A stretch of DNA of 21,222 nucleotides from DATKKK01 sp035542975 (GCA_035542975.1 DATKKK010000019.1:1-21222), one strand, 5' to 3'. Positions 1 to 8,222 are shown, counted from the stretch's first letter. Notes: generated by a model from the letters alone, not told the origin. A program made the numbers and translations.

Positions 1-2
1 TT

Positions 3-644
3 GGAAGAATGGAAAACGGATGTCGAGCATACCTCTCGGTACGAGGAGGAATAAACGTGCCCCTGTTGCTCGGAAGCAGATCAACCTACGTACGCGGCGG
101 GTTTGGAGGATTGGAAGGTAGACAATTAAAAACTGAAGACGTTATCGAAGCATCTAACATGTCTCTTCTTTCAGTTGAATATTCGTTGCCGACAAAACAT
201 GTGCTTCAATTTAGAAACCAACTTACAGCGCATGTAGTCTTAGGACCACAAGACGACATGTTCACGGAAAAAGGATTGAACGCTTTTCTGTCAAACCCGT
301 ATAAGATAATTTCAGAAGCAGACCGCATGGGTTACAGACTAGAAGGTTCTGTTATAGAACATGTTTCAAAGGCAGACATTGTTTCAGATGCAATCTTGCC
401 CGGTGCAGTTCAGGTTCCTAGAGACGGAAAACCAATCTTGATAATGCGGGATGCGCAAACCACTGGCGGATACCCGAAAATTGCGGTAGTAGTCACTGCT
501 GACGTTGATCTGCTTGGGCAAGCTAAACCAGGTGATGTTATAGAATTTTCCAAAGTGACGGTGAAAGAGGCTCAAGAAAAAACACACGTGTATTATAGGC
601 TGCTTAAAGCATTACGTGGAGCGTTAGAAAGGAAGAGTTTGTAG
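3..644 (+). CDS. pxpC: 5-oxoprolinase subunit C-like (KipA/AHS2 carboxyltransferase family), 5' end missing
   Basis: The frame is open to the left edge, so the N-terminus lies outside the window; the first ATG at 9 is internal to the domain. Family hallmarks are visible in order: RAYLSVRGGINVP, LGSRSTYVRGGFGGLEGR, DRMGYRLEG, and QTTGGYPKIAVV near the C-terminus. Proteins of this family (PxpC, KipA, allophanate hydrolase subunit 2) pair with an AHS1/PxpB protein. In most prokaryotes the pair belongs to ATP-dependent 5-oxoproline hydrolysis to glutamate. The partner would be expected just upstream, outside this window. The stop at 642-644 is followed by only a short gap before moaE. The family call is firm; assignment to 5-oxoprolinase rather than another urea- or biotin-linked member is by general knowledge. 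Confidence 0.85.
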   Translation, partial: GRMENGCRAYLSVRGGINVPLLLGSRSTYVRGGFGGLEGRQLKTEDVIEASNMSLLSVEYSLPTKHVLQFRNQLTAHVVLGPQDDMFTEKGLNAFLSNPYKIISEADRMGYRLEGSVIEHVSKADIVSDAILPGAVQVPRDGKPILIMRDAQTTGGYPKIAVVVTADVDLLGQAKPGDVIEFSKVTVKEAQEKTHVYYRLLKALRGALERKSL

Positions 645-698
645 GTCGTAAACGTTTAAGTCTACGCTCATCTTCTCATGAATGCGTGGTTAGGTTTT

Positions 699-1160
699 AT
701 GCAAGCGAATATAGGGGTTCATGAAAAAGGCACGGTTGATTTTCAAGAACTTTTAGCGTCTTTACGGCGAAATCCTAATTTTAGTAAGGCAGGAGCCATC
801 GCTACTTTTATCGGAGTAGTCCGCGGAGACAATTTAAAGAATGAGAAAGTTCAGAAGCTGGAGTTGGAGGCTTACGAAGAAAAGGCAAACGAGACGCTCA
901 AGAACATCTGTAACGATTTGAAGAAGAAGCAGGGAATAGTGGATGTTCAAATTCACCATATGCTAGGCGAGTTTAGTGTAGGTGAAGACCTTGTTTACGT
1001 CGTTGTTGCAGGAGCTCACCGCAAAGACGTATTTGCTGTTCTAGAAGAAGCCGTGGAAAGATACAAGAAAGAAGCCCCGATTTTCAAAAAAGAACATGCC
1101 GGATCAGAAAAAGGTGAGACACACGCTTACTGGACGAAGGAAAGCGAAGGCGAAGAATAG
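699..1160 (+). CDS. moaE: molybdopterin synthase catalytic subunit MoaE
   Basis: MoaE with MoaD forms molybdopterin synthase, which transfers sulfur onto cyclic pyranopterin monophosphate to make molybdopterin. The sequence shows the family pattern: KAGAIATFIGVVRG, then LELEAYEEKANE, then a hydrophobic core ending GAHRKDVFAVLEEAVERYK, and the closing PIFKKEH with a downstream W. An in-frame ATG lies seven codons earlier at 678. I prefer 699 because MQANIGVHEKG resembles the usual archaeal N-terminus. A TTTAAG element at 655-660 would also place the transcript start near or after 678. No MoaD or other cofactor gene is in the window, so it stands alone here. Length, about 153 residues, is normal. 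Confidence 0.88.
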   Translation: MQANIGVHEKGTVDFQELLASLRRNPNFSKAGAIATFIGVVRGDNLKNEKVQKLELEAYEEKANETLKNICNDLKKKQGIVDVQIHHMLGEFSVGEDLVYVVVAGAHRKDVFAVLEEAVERYKKEAPIFKKEHAGSEKGETHAYWTKESEGEE

Positions 1161-1187
1161 TATCTATGGAAACTATTTTGAGAAGGG

Positions 1188-1221
1188 TTATAAGAGCGCC
1201 CAAAAAATAATGTAAAAGGAG
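1188..1221 (+). promoter_or_regulatory. TATA-like element and Shine-Dalgarno for the DUF47 gene
   Basis: TTATAA at 1188-1193 sits in the 73-nt gap after moaE. AAAAGGAGAAGG follows about 20 nt later and ends roughly 8 nt before the ATG at 1234. This fits an independent archaeal promoter for the DUF47-metallophosphoesterase pair. Confidence 0.5.
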
Positions 1222-1233
1222 AAGGTAGAAAAA

Positions 1234-1902
1234 ATGGAGAAAAGAAGCTACACTTGGTTTGAAAGACGCCGCAAAACTAAAGCCTTGGATCTTGCACAGG
1301 AGCAAATATCGAAGGCACTGGACACCGTGACGTTGCTCCATGAGGCAACAAAGAGCATTTCAGAAGGAAATAAAAAAGAGGCAACGCAACGCATTGAAAC
1401 CCTTTTCAAAACAGAAGAAGAAGTTGATAGGCTACGAATGGAAGTTTTCAAAGAATTAAGCAAAGGCGCAGCATTATTCGCTGATTACCGCGAAGACCTG
1501 CTTCACCTCGTGAAAAGACTTGACACGCTTGCCGATCACGTAAAAGATGCCGCAAGATGCTGGGAAATGCTTCTGGACACTAAAATTCCGAAAGAATTTG
1601 AAGATAACACGGTGCAAATGACCGCAACACTCGTTGAGTGTGCACAAGCCTTACGTGGCAGCATCGAAAAACTAGCTACAAACCCCGCGGAAGCGGTGAA
1701 AGGCGCCGAAAAAGTTGATGAAATAGAGCATGACGTCGATACTATCTACTTGAAGACTAAAGCTTCATTTGTGAAATATGGGGAACAGATGAACAGCGGT
1801 GCCATGGTAATATTCGATGACCTGATTGAATTTATTGAGCAGGCTTCAGACATGTGCGCTGACACAGCAGATTACATTGTGATACTCGCAACTAGAGAAT
1901 AA
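1234..1902 (+). CDS. PhoU-like DUF47 family protein
   Basis: This 222-residue protein is almost entirely helical, rich in Glu, Lys and Ala with heptad-like spacing. Key stretches are FKTEEEVDRLRMEVFKEL (about 70-85), DLLHLVKRLDTLADHVKDAA (about 90-108) and the closing FIEQASDMCADTADYIVILA. The last resembles the E-x3-D-x3-D metal-binding segments of PhoU helices. DUF47/PhoU_div proteins usually accompany Pit-type phosphate transporters and are thought to regulate them. No pit gene is next to it here, and it precedes a metallophosphoesterase by only 4 nt, so the two are very likely co-translated. A strong AAGGAG ribosome binding site fixes the ATG start. A regulatory role in phosphate uptake is inferred from family and neighbourhood. 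Confidence 0.85.
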   Translation: MEKRSYTWFERRRKTKALDLAQEQISKALDTVTLLHEATKSISEGNKKEATQRIETLFKTEEEVDRLRMEVFKELSKGAALFADYREDLLHLVKRLDTLADHVKDAARCWEMLLDTKIPKEFEDNTVQMTATLVECAQALRGSIEKLATNPAEAVKGAEKVDEIEHDVDTIYLKTKASFVKYGEQMNSGAMVIFDDLIEFIEQASDMCADTADYIVILATRE

Positions 1903-1906
1903 AAGA

Positions 1907-2683
1907 ATGTTACTGGCTCAAATATCAGATGTCCACTGCGGACCAATGCTTTGCAGAGAAAAACTAAGAACAGCTATTAAAGAAATCAATCAAATGCAGC
2001 CTGACGCCGTACTAGTCACTGGAGATTTGACGGAAAACGGCCTGATTTCAGAGTTCAGAATGGCTGCAAAAGAACTAAAAACCCTCAAAGCAGAAAAAAT
2101 AATATACGTCAGCGGAAACCACGATTACCGCTCTACAGGGTATTTGCTTTTCAGAGAGTTCTTCCCGTTTTCTCAAGTAACCGAAACCGATGAAGCCGTA
2201 ATAGTCGTTCTCAGTTCAGCAAGACCTGATAGAGATGATGGTGAAGTAGGCAACAGACAAAACCTGTGGCTTGAACATACTCTTGAAAAATACAAAGATA
2301 AACCCAAAATAGTAGCCATACATCACCACGTGGTTCCGGTTCCTGACACTGGAGCAGATCAAATAACTGTCGTTGATGCAGGTGACGTGTTAAGAAGCCT
2401 TACAAAGTCAAAGGCGAACATGGTTCTTTGCGGACACAGACATCGACCGTGGAGATGGAAGATGGAGGACATGCCTGTGGTTCATGCAGGCAGTGTTTCA
2501 TGTGAGAAGCTGAGAGGCTTCTTCTGCAACTCATACAATGTAGTAACAATTAAGGGCAAAAGAATCGAAGCGAAACTCAAGATTGTTGGCGGAGACTTGG
2601 TTGATTTTAGCGAGATTGTTAAAAGGAGAGAGGTTCTGCAAGAATCTGACATTTCACAATATGGCGATTCACTTGCACGTTAA
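1907..2683 (+). CDS. calcineurin-like metallophosphoesterase
   Basis: The 258-residue protein carries the complete dinuclear-metal signature: DVH at residues 8-10, GDLTENG with D40, GNHD at 70-73, HHH at 139-141 and GHRHRP at 176-181. These residues hold two metal ions and mark a hydrolase of phosphomonoesters or phosphodiesters. The substrate cannot be read from sequence. There is no signal peptide or membrane segment, so it should act in the cytoplasm. It starts 4 nt after the DUF47 stop, and together with the following phosphate genes this suggests a phosphate-scavenging or nucleotide-turnover role (inference). The 3' end overlaps the start of a broken small ORF (2661-2799). Confidence 0.88.
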   Translation: MLLAQISDVHCGPMLCREKLRTAIKEINQMQPDAVLVTGDLTENGLISEFRMAAKELKTLKAEKIIYVSGNHDYRSTGYLLFREFFPFSQVTETDEAVIVVLSSARPDRDDGEVGNRQNLWLEHTLEKYKDKPKIVAIHHHVVPVPDTGADQITVVDAGDVLRSLTKSKANMVLCGHRHRPWRWKMEDMPVVHAGSVSCEKLRGFFCNSYNVVTIKGKRIEAKLKIVGGDLVDFSEIVKRREVLQESDISQYGDSLAR

Positions 2684-2799
2684 CGAAAATTCGGACGTAC
2701 GGGCTTAAGGTTGTTGAAGACTGCAAGCTAATAGACGAAAGATTTGAATACATCTGCGATATAGATGGAACCAAGCAAAAGTGCCAAAGGCTTTCGTAA
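2661..2799 (+). pseudogene. possible small gene with a one-base frameshift, family unknown
   Basis: An ATG at 2661 opens a short frame reading MAIHLHVNENSDV that stops at once with TAA. The next frame, read from about 2701, continues GLKVVEDCKLIDER, then FEYICDIDGTKQKCQRLS, and stops at 2797-2799. That second frame has protein-like composition but no start codon of its own. Skipping one base near 2700, inside a CGTACGG stretch, joins the two into about 46 residues. It overlaps the last 23 bases of the metallophosphoesterase gene. It could be a decayed gene, a sequencing error or, less likely, a programmed +1 shift. I do not recognise the family. Confidence 0.4.
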
Positions 2800-2823
2800 T
2801 CTGTTAATGAGTAAGCTCCAACC

Positions 2824-2848
2824 CTTTTTGCCTTATGACGTTTTTTCA
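2824..2848 (+). terminator. T-run terminator after the + strand genes
   Basis: Two T-runs, CCCTTTTTG at about 2822 and CGTTTTTTC near 2840, lie between the convergent metallophosphoesterase and phoU genes. Archaeal termination commonly uses such U-runs without a strong hairpin. The run is on the strand that would stop the 1234-2683 transcript. Confidence 0.4.
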
Positions 2849-2879
2849 AACCACATGTAGCTTCTCTTTTCGTAACATA

Positions 2880-3518
2880 TCACCTTAAGCTTATTTTTTC
2901 TCCAGTGGCGATGTAAACTATCGCTTCGGCCACGTACGTGGTATGGTCCGCTATTCTCTCGAGGAAAAGCGACACCAGAAGATTGCACATGACGCGTTTA
3001 TTTTGCTTAGTCGTTTCCACAAGCTGGTCTAGATATGCGAAGTACAGTTTATCTGCTTCTTTTTCGATTTTGGCTAAACTTTTAGCCATTTCTCCATCAT
3101 TCTGCTTCAGTGCTTGCACGCTTTTGCTGACCATCTCACAAACTGTTTCGACAAGTTTTTGTATTAAATCTGAAGGACTCATGCATTTATCTAATCCTGT
3201 CAGCTTTTTGTGGGTGAAAGATATATCCCATGCATACCGACCGTATCTTTCAAAATCATACGCAATCTTCATGTAAGAGTTAATTATTCTCAAATCGGAC
3301 GCCACTGGTTGATATTTGACTATCAATTCGAAGGCTTTGTTTTCAACTTCCAGACTCATAGTAGTTAGAATATCTGAGAGTTCACGCACGGCCGCGGTTG
3401 CGTCTTTTCCATTTATAAACCCTCTAATAGACATGTCTACAGCCTTTTCAGCTACTTCGCCCATTCTATAGACCATAACGGTTAACTGCTCTAAACCTGC
3501 ATCTAATAGTCTGCTCAT
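2880..3518 (-). CDS. phoU: phosphate uptake regulator PhoU
   Basis: This is an all-helical PhoU protein of about 212 residues made of two three-helix repeats. Typical segments are VYRMGEVAEKAVDMSIRGF in the first repeat, YQPVASDLRIINSYMKIAYDFERYGRYAWDI in the middle and SLFLERIADHTTYVAEAIVYIATGE at the end. The R-x2-D-H-x2-Y/N pattern is characteristic. PhoU restrains the Pst transporter and signalling when phosphate is sufficient. It is the last gene of pstS-pstC-pstA-pstB-phoU. A GTG at 3527 could extend it by three codons, but AGGTGA at 3524-3529 sits 5 nt before the ATG at 3518 and favours that start. The ribosome binding site overlaps the end of pstB, so the two are probably translationally coupled. 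Confidence 0.9.
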   Translation of the reverse strand: MSRLLDAGLEQLTVMVYRMGEVAEKAVDMSIRGFINGKDATAAVRELSDILTTMSLEVENKAFELIVKYQPVASDLRIINSYMKIAYDFERYGRYAWDISFTHKKLTGLDKCMSPSDLIQKLVETVCEMVSKSVQALKQNDGEMAKSLAKIEKEADKLYFAYLDQLVETTKQNKRVMCNLLVSLFLERIADHTTYVAEAIVYIATGEKISLR

Positions 3519-3527
3519 AACTTTCAC

Positions 3528-4334
3528 CTAACCAAATTTCCCAGTTATGTATTTTTCTGTTAATTCATCCTTTGGATTCTCGAACACAATAGAGGTGTCG
3601 TTGTATTCCACTAGTTGGCCCAAGTACATAAATGCTGTGAAGTCCGAAACACGTGCAGCCTGCTGCATGTTATGAGTGACAATAACTACTGTGTAGTCTC
3701 GCTTAAGTGACACGATCAACTCCTCAATCTTGGCGGTGGCGAGGGGATCAAGGGCTGAACAGGGTTCATCCATCAAAATAACCTCAGGCTGCAATGCAAT
3801 TGCTCTGGCGATACAAAGCCGTTGCTGCTGCCCGCCAGATATACTTGTTCCAGGTTTCTTTAAGTCGTCTTTCACTTCGTCCCATAAAGTTGCCTGCTCA
3901 AGAGACTTCCGTACGGTCTCATCGAGGCTTTCGCCTCTTCTAACTCCAGTTAGTTTCAGCCCTGCTGCCACGTTGTCGTAGATGGACATTGTGGGAAACG
4001 GGTTCGGCTTCTGGAAGACCATCCCCACTCTTCTGCGAATCAACACTGGGTCAATATCGCTTGCGTAAATGTTCTTCCCGTCGAGAAGCACTTTGCCAGT
4101 AATTTTGGCGCTTGGAACCAACTCGTGCATTCGGTTGAGGCACCGAATTAACGTTGATTTTCCACAACCAGAAGGACCGATTATAGCTGTGATGGAGTTG
4201 GCTTTTATCAAGAGGTTTATGTCCTTCAAGGCTTGTTTAGCGCCAAACCACGCATTCAAGCCTATGCTCTGCATCTTGCCTGCCAGAACCGGCATAACAT
4301 CATGATTCTCCTCAACTATTTCGCTTCCGTTCAT
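3528..4334 (-). CDS. pstB: phosphate ABC transporter ATPase PstB (copy 1)
   Basis: This is the ATP-hydrolysing subunit of the Pst phosphate importer. In order it shows Walker A GPSGCGKST, the Q-loop in VFQKPNPFP, the signature SGGQQQR, Walker B VILMDEP followed by SALDP, and the switch histidine in VIVTHN. VFQKPNPFP and YITGKFG near the C-terminus are typical of PstB rather than other ABC ATPases. A GTG at 4346 overlapping the pstA stop could add four codons, but GGTGA precedes the ATG at 4334 at good spacing, so I prefer 4334. The gene lies inside the pst operon. It shares an unusually long exact DNA match with the second pstB (see the repeat at 7566-7609). Confidence 0.95.
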   Translation of the reverse strand: MNGSEIVEENHDVMPVLAGKMQSIGLNAWFGAKQALKDINLLIKANSITAIIGPSGCGKSTLIRCLNRMHELVPSAKITGKVLLDGKNIYASDIDPVLIRRRVGMVFQKPNPFPTMSIYDNVAAGLKLTGVRRGESLDETVRKSLEQATLWDEVKDDLKKPGTSISGGQQQRLCIARAIALQPEVILMDEPCSALDPLATAKIEELIVSLKRDYTVVIVTHNMQQAARVSDFTAFMYLGQLVEYNDTSIVFENPKDELTEKYITGKFG

Positions 4335-4342
4335 TCTGTATC

Positions 4343-5173
4343 TCACCGCGTCAGCCGACCTCTGCTAGCTACTCTAACGCCAATATTAAGGCTCAACACT
4401 ATTAGAATCAAAATCAATGCTGCACCCCAGCCTTGTGCTTGCACGTTGGAGTAAGGTTGTCGCGCATCTATCCAGATTCTTATCGGAAGAGCATCCATGG
4501 GCGCCTTGAAACCTTGGAAGAAATAGCTGTTGCCCAGAATCGTCAGGATTAGTGGTGCGGTTTCGCCTGCAATTCTGGCGACGGCGAGAAGAATCCCTGT
4601 GACTAGCCCTGCTCGAGCGGAAGGCAACACAACAAGGAGCGTGGTTTTCCATTTATGAACACCCAGTGCAAGTGCGGCTTCACGAACAGAAGTGGGTACT
4701 AGCTTTAGCGACTCCTCCGTGGTTCTCGCTACTATGGGTATCAAGATAAACGAAAGGGCGACTGCCCCTGCTAAAGCAGAATAGGAACCTGTTATACCCA
4801 GAACAATGATGCTGAAAGCCGTGATTCCCACCACTATGGAGGGAAATTCTGTAAGCACATTATTAACAGACCTCATTGAGTCAGCGTACCTGTTGTTTCC
4901 ATACTCAGCTAAGTAAACTCCCGACAGCAAACCTATGGGAATTCCAATGAGACTGGTCAAGCCTATCAGAATTAGAGTTCCTTGTATAGCAGGTCCAATG
5001 CCGCCTCCCAACCCACTCCCCGTAAGAAATTGAAGACTTAACTGAGGCGCACCTCTCACGATGACTTCGTAGAGTATACTCAAAAGAGGCACAATGGCGA
5101 TGATTACGCAAATAAAGCAGAGAACAAAGAAGAGGTGATTCTTGAATTTTCTGAAGACATAACTTCTACTCAT
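4343..5173 (-). CDS. pstA: phosphate ABC transporter permease PstA (copy 1)
   Basis: A 276-residue membrane protein with about six hydrophobic helices. The cytoplasmic EAA loop, which contacts the ATPase, reads EAALALGVHKWKTTLLVVLPSARAGL near residue 165. FLTGSGLGGGIGPAIQGTLILIG in the N-terminal third and NVLTEFPSIVVGI in the middle are PstA-like. It pairs with PstC to form the membrane channel for phosphate. Its ATG follows the pstC stop codon with no gap. A strong AGGAGG lies about 11 nt upstream inside the end of pstC, indicating coupled translation. Its TGA overlaps the possible GTG start of pstB. Confidence 0.93.
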   Translation of the reverse strand: MSRSYVFRKFKNHLFFVLCFICVIIAIVPLLSILYEVIVRGAPQLSLQFLTGSGLGGGIGPAIQGTLILIGLTSLIGIPIGLLSGVYLAEYGNNRYADSMRSVNNVLTEFPSIVVGITAFSIIVLGITGSYSALAGAVALSFILIPIVARTTEESLKLVPTSVREAALALGVHKWKTTLLVVLPSARAGLVTGILLAVARIAGETAPLILTILGNSYFFQGFKAPMDALPIRIWIDARQPYSNVQAQGWGAALILILIVLSLNIGVRVASRGRLTR

Positions 5174-6136
5174 CTACTCTACGGCGCCTCCTTTGACCTT
5201 TAGAACGCGAGTCACCATTAAATGAGCTCCTATGTTTATGACGAGACTTAACAGAAGCAGAATTAATCCTACGCCTATGTAAGCTGATTTTTCTATGGGC
5301 GTAGTGGATTCTAGGAAACCGTTAGCTATGAGAGATGACATCGTCTGACCTGGCTTAAAGAGAGAGGTAGGCATCGCAGAAGGGCCTATAGCGTTGCCTA
5401 TGACCATTGTTACTGCCATCGTTTCGCCGACAGCTCTACCGAGCCCCAGTATTACTGCGCCGAAGATTCCAGAGCGACCGTAGCTTAGAACCCAGTGCGT
5501 TATCACTTCCCATTTTGTCGCTCCGATGCTGTAGGCGCCTTCGCGGATCGAGTCGGGAACCGCGTTGATGATTTCTCTCGAGACGGACGCAACCGTCGGT
5601 ATAATCATTATTGCTAGGATTACTCCAGCCGTGAAGATGTCAAGACCAAATGGGGTTCCACTAAAAATAGGAACCCAACCTAAGTAAGTGGATATGGGGG
5701 TTTCGATGTAGTTTTGCATCCAGATGCGAAGAACGAAAAGACCCCAAAGTCCATATATCACGCTCGGGACGGCCGCTAACAGTTCCACAAGATATGAAAC
5801 GGGTACCTTCAGGGCTTTTGGCGCCATTTCTACAAGGAAAATTGCTATACCAAGACTCAACGGTACCCCTATGAGGAGGGCGATAGCTGAGGTGACAAGC
5901 GTTCCCATGACATAGGGGAGAGCTCCGAATAATTCTCTTCCCTCAACCGGGTTCCATGTTGTTCCAGTAAAAAATTGTATTCCGAACCGCTGTAGGACTG
6001 GCAAAGACCCGCTGGTAAGAGTGTAAGCGCTAATTATTAAGATGACAGCTGCAGATGCTGCAATTACAGCAGTCAGGATTTCGAATAGGCTATCACCCGT
6101 CAGCTTCTTAGTCATGCAGATCTGCTCGCGAATCAT
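5174..6136 (-). CDS. pstC: phosphate ABC transporter permease PstC (copy 1)
   Basis: A 320-residue permease with about six transmembrane helices. Conserved PstC features are FFTGTTWNPVEGRELFGALPYVMGTL in the first periplasmic loop, VELLAAVPSVIYGLWGLFVL, and the EAA loop EGAYSIGATKWEVITHWVL, followed by GLGRAVGETMAVTMVIGN. Length matches bacterial PstC (about 320). The ATG at 6136 has no clear ribosome binding site; a second ATG at 6115 gives MTKKLTG and is also possible. A short T-run and an AT-rich element between pstS and this gene may allow partial termination and restart, which would leave more binding protein than permease (inference). Confidence 0.93.
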   Translation of the reverse strand: MIREQICMTKKLTGDSLFEILTAVIAASAAVILIISAYTLTSGSLPVLQRFGIQFFTGTTWNPVEGRELFGALPYVMGTLVTSAIALLIGVPLSLGIAIFLVEMAPKALKVPVSYLVELLAAVPSVIYGLWGLFVLRIWMQNYIETPISTYLGWVPIFSGTPFGLDIFTAGVILAIMIIPTVASVSREIINAVPDSIREGAYSIGATKWEVITHWVLSYGRSGIFGAVILGLGRAVGETMAVTMVIGNAIGPSAMPTSLFKPGQTMSSLIANGFLESTTPIEKSAYIGVGLILLLLSLVINIGAHLMVTRVLKVKGGAVE

Positions 6137-6151
6137 ATTGATTGTAATTAT

Positions 6152-6165
6152 GAAAAAAGATTTTT
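6152..6165 (-). terminator. possible partial terminator between pstS and pstC
   Basis: On the - strand a U-rich stretch reading AAAAATCTTTTTTC lies about 35-45 nt after the pstS stop. It is directly followed by an AT-rich CATAATTA that could serve as a promoter for pstC. It is too weak to be sure. Confidence 0.3.
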
Positions 6166-6197
6166 GGTGTTGATGTGTTTAAGGATTAATGCAATCG

Positions 6198-7307
6198 CTA
6201 ACTTGTGGGCAGGTGTTCTCCGTTGAACGTTATCGACTGGATGGATGTTTCATCTATTTGCACTACGTTTGACGGAAGTGCCGCATACTCAAGCCCTGAA
6301 GCAAGTTGCTGACCGTCGTGTACGACATACCAAAGGAATTGTACTAGCTGTGTTGCCTTATTCTGATCCATTCCCGGGATTACGTTGAGTTCTTGATATA
6401 CTAGTAGATAGGTGAAGCTTACTATTGGATAGGCCTGTGCATCTGGAGTATTGAGAAGACTCACACTTCCCCAATCTTGGTTGCCTGCCGGTAAACCACC
6501 TGAAGCGCCTGACTGAACGGCCTTGGTTGTCGAATCAAGAGACGGTAGGACGTAGTTTCCTGCTGGATTCTTGACTGCTGCAACAGTCATGGAGTTTTCC
6601 AATGCATACGCTAACTCGACGTATCCAATGGCATACTGCGTTTGGTTAACGGTACTCGCTACTGCAGCGTTTCCACTTGCACCGAGTCCACCTGGCCACT
6701 GAACTGATGTGCCGCTTCCAACATGGCTGGCCCACGTTGAACTTACGTTGCTCAGGTACTTCGTGAATATCCTAGTTGTCCCAGAACTGTCCGATCGATG
6801 GACTGTGGTAATGGCGTGGTCTGGAAGAGTTATCCCTGCATTGAGGCTTTGTATCTGAGCATCGTTCCAGTTTGTAATATTGCCAAGGTATATCTTTGCG
6901 ATAACCTCGCCTGTCAAGTTTAGACCACTTTGAACGCTTGGTAGGTTGTAGGCTAATGTGACGGCGCCGATTGTTTCAGGGATGTGCAGTGCGTTTGTTG
7001 CGTTTTGTCTTTGCGAAGCTGTTAAGGGTGCGTCTGAGGCTGCGAAGTCGACTACTTTGTTTGTCAAGGAGGATATTCCTTGCCCGCTGCCGACTCCTTG
7101 ATAGTTGATTTGTAGATTTGTTTTTATGTCATGTGTGTACTTTGTGATTGTGGCGTTCAAGAATGGTTGCGGGAAAGTTGCTCCTGCACCATTTAGGGTT
7201 GTAGATACAGTCTGGCCTGTCTGATAAAGGTAAACGTAACTCGCAATGGCTACTACGATGATGGCGATTGCAACTATTCCTATAGCGATTTTTGTTGTGT
7301 TTTTCAT
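6198..7307 (-). CDS. pstS: phosphate-binding protein PstS (copy 1)
   Basis: This is the extracytoplasmic phosphate receptor of the Pst importer. Residues 6-28 form a single hydrophobic helix after MKNTTK, with no lipobox cysteine and no clear cleavage site, so it is probably held by an uncleaved N-terminal anchor. Ligand-site motifs are complete: GAGATFPQPF near 41, GSGQGISSLTNKVVDFAASDAPLT (including the aspartate that accepts the phosphate proton), and HRSDSSGTTRIFTKYL (R, D, S, G, T of the anion site). GAGGT stands 7 nt before the ATG. It heads the pst operon and has a palindromic operator-like site upstream (7370-7380). Confidence 0.95.
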   Translation of the reverse strand: MKNTTKIAIGIVAIAIIVVAIASYVYLYQTGQTVSTTLNGAGATFPQPFLNATITKYTHDIKTNLQINYQGVGSGQGISSLTNKVVDFAASDAPLTASQRQNATNALHIPETIGAVTLAYNLPSVQSGLNLTGEVIAKIYLGNITNWNDAQIQSLNAGITLPDHAITTVHRSDSSGTTRIFTKYLSNVSSTWASHVGSGTSVQWPGGLGASGNAAVASTVNQTQYAIGYVELAYALENSMTVAAVKNPAGNYVLPSLDSTTKAVQSGASGGLPAGNQDWGSVSLLNTPDAQAYPIVSFTYLLVYQELNVIPGMDQNKATQLVQFLWYVVHDGQQLASGLEYAALPSNVVQIDETSIQSITFNGEHLPTS

Positions 7308-7341
7308 TTTTGTACCTCTGTTGAGAGATGAATATCTAACT

Positions 7342-7385
7342 TTGTTATATAGATATGCTCAATAAACTCTATAGACTATATATTA
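7342..7385 (-). promoter_or_regulatory. pstS promoter with TATAGACTATA palindrome
   Basis: The odd palindrome TATAGACTATA (TATAG-N-CTATA) occupies 7370-7380, 63-73 nt before the pstS ATG. A TATA-like CTATATAAC on the - strand at 7344-7352 lies between it and the gene. The order of box, TATA, ribosome binding site and start recurs at several other genes in this window, so I propose an operator of the phosphate regulon. Confidence 0.6.
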
Positions 7386-7469
7386 ATCATATTTATACAG
7401 AAATACTGTTAGACCTATACAAGAAAACAATAGTCACTCTTACATTTATCAAAAATCTTACCTTTCAGT

Positions 7470-8222
7470 TTAACCGAATTTTCCAGTTATGTATTTTTCT
7501 GTGATCTCACTTTTTGGATTCTCGAACACAGTAGAAGTAACGCCGTATTCCACCAGTTGACCCATGTACATAAATGCTGTGAAGTCCGAAACACGTGCAG
7601 CCTGCTGCAAGTTATGTGTTACTATCATAACAGTATACCGCTCTCCGAGTTCCCTAATCAGAGACTCTATTTTAGCTGTTGCCGCAGGATCTAGTGCACT
7701 GCAGGGCTCGTCCATGAGTATAACCTCAGGCTCGACCGCCAAAGCTCGTGCAATGCACAGTCGTTGCTGTTGTCCACCTGAAAGACTGAAAGCGCTCTCA
7801 TTCAATCGATCTTTGACTTCGTCCCAAAGTACTGCTCCTTTCAAGCTTTTCTCCACGATTTCTTTAAGCGCGTTGCCACTGGCTGTCTTGTGTATTCTCG
7901 GTCCAAAAGCAACATTTTCAAAAATGGATTTTGGAAACGGGTTGGGTTTTTGAAAGACCATACCAACTTTTCTTCGTAAATCATAAACTACGCTACCTTT
8001 AGCGTAAATGTTTACTCCATCAATAATCACTTCGCCTGAAGTGCGGCACTCACTAGTCAGTTCGTTCATTCTGTTGACTGCCCGTATAAGAGTAGTCTTA
8101 CCGCATCCTGAGGGTCCCATTATGGCTGTTACAGTATTTTCTCGTATTATGAAGCTAACTTCTTTTAGCACATGATTGTTTTTGAACCACACGTTCAAAT
8201 TTCTTACATCTACGCTAGACAT
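7470..8222 (-). CDS. pstB: phosphate ABC transporter ATPase PstB (copy 2, isolated)
   Basis: This is a second, complete PstB of 250 residues: Walker A GPSGCGKTT at 36-44, VFQKPNPFP, signature SGGQQQR near 148, Walker B VILMDEP near 167, and VTHN with the switch histidine near 183. Upstream in-frame ATGs exist at 8261, 8249 and 8237. The one at 8222 has GGAGA 8 nt before it and starts MSSVDVRNLNVWF, the usual PstB opening. No permease gene is adjacent: pstS1 lies downstream and the AbrB-PhoU regulator is divergent. The second permease pair (13467-15712) lacks an ATPase, so this may be its motor (inference). The C-terminus closely matches copy 1. Confidence 0.93.
   Translation of the reverse strand: MSSVDVRNLNVWFKNNHVLKEVSFIIRENTVTAIMGPSGCGKTTLIRAVNRMNELTSECRTSGEVIIDGVNIYAKGSVVYDLRRKVGMVFQKPNPFPKSIFENVAFGPRIHKTASGNALKEIVEKSLKGAVLWDEVKDRLNESAFSLSGGQQQRLCIARALAVEPEVILMDEPCSALDPAATAKIESLIRELGERYTVMIVTHNLQQAARVSDFTAFMYMGQLVEYGVTSTVFENPKSEITEKYITGKFG
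7566..7609. repeat. 44-nt exact match between the two pstB genes
   Basis: Positions 7566-7609 are identical to 3624-3667, both in the segment encoding the region after the H-loop (QQAARVSDFTAFMY). The flanking DNA of the two paralogs is clearly diverged, even where the protein is conserved. Confidence 0.85.

Noticed and set aside
4386..4652. 88-residue - strand frame inside pstA
   Set aside because: Same strand but a different frame of a well-conserved permease gene; Arg/Ser-rich low-quality sequence.
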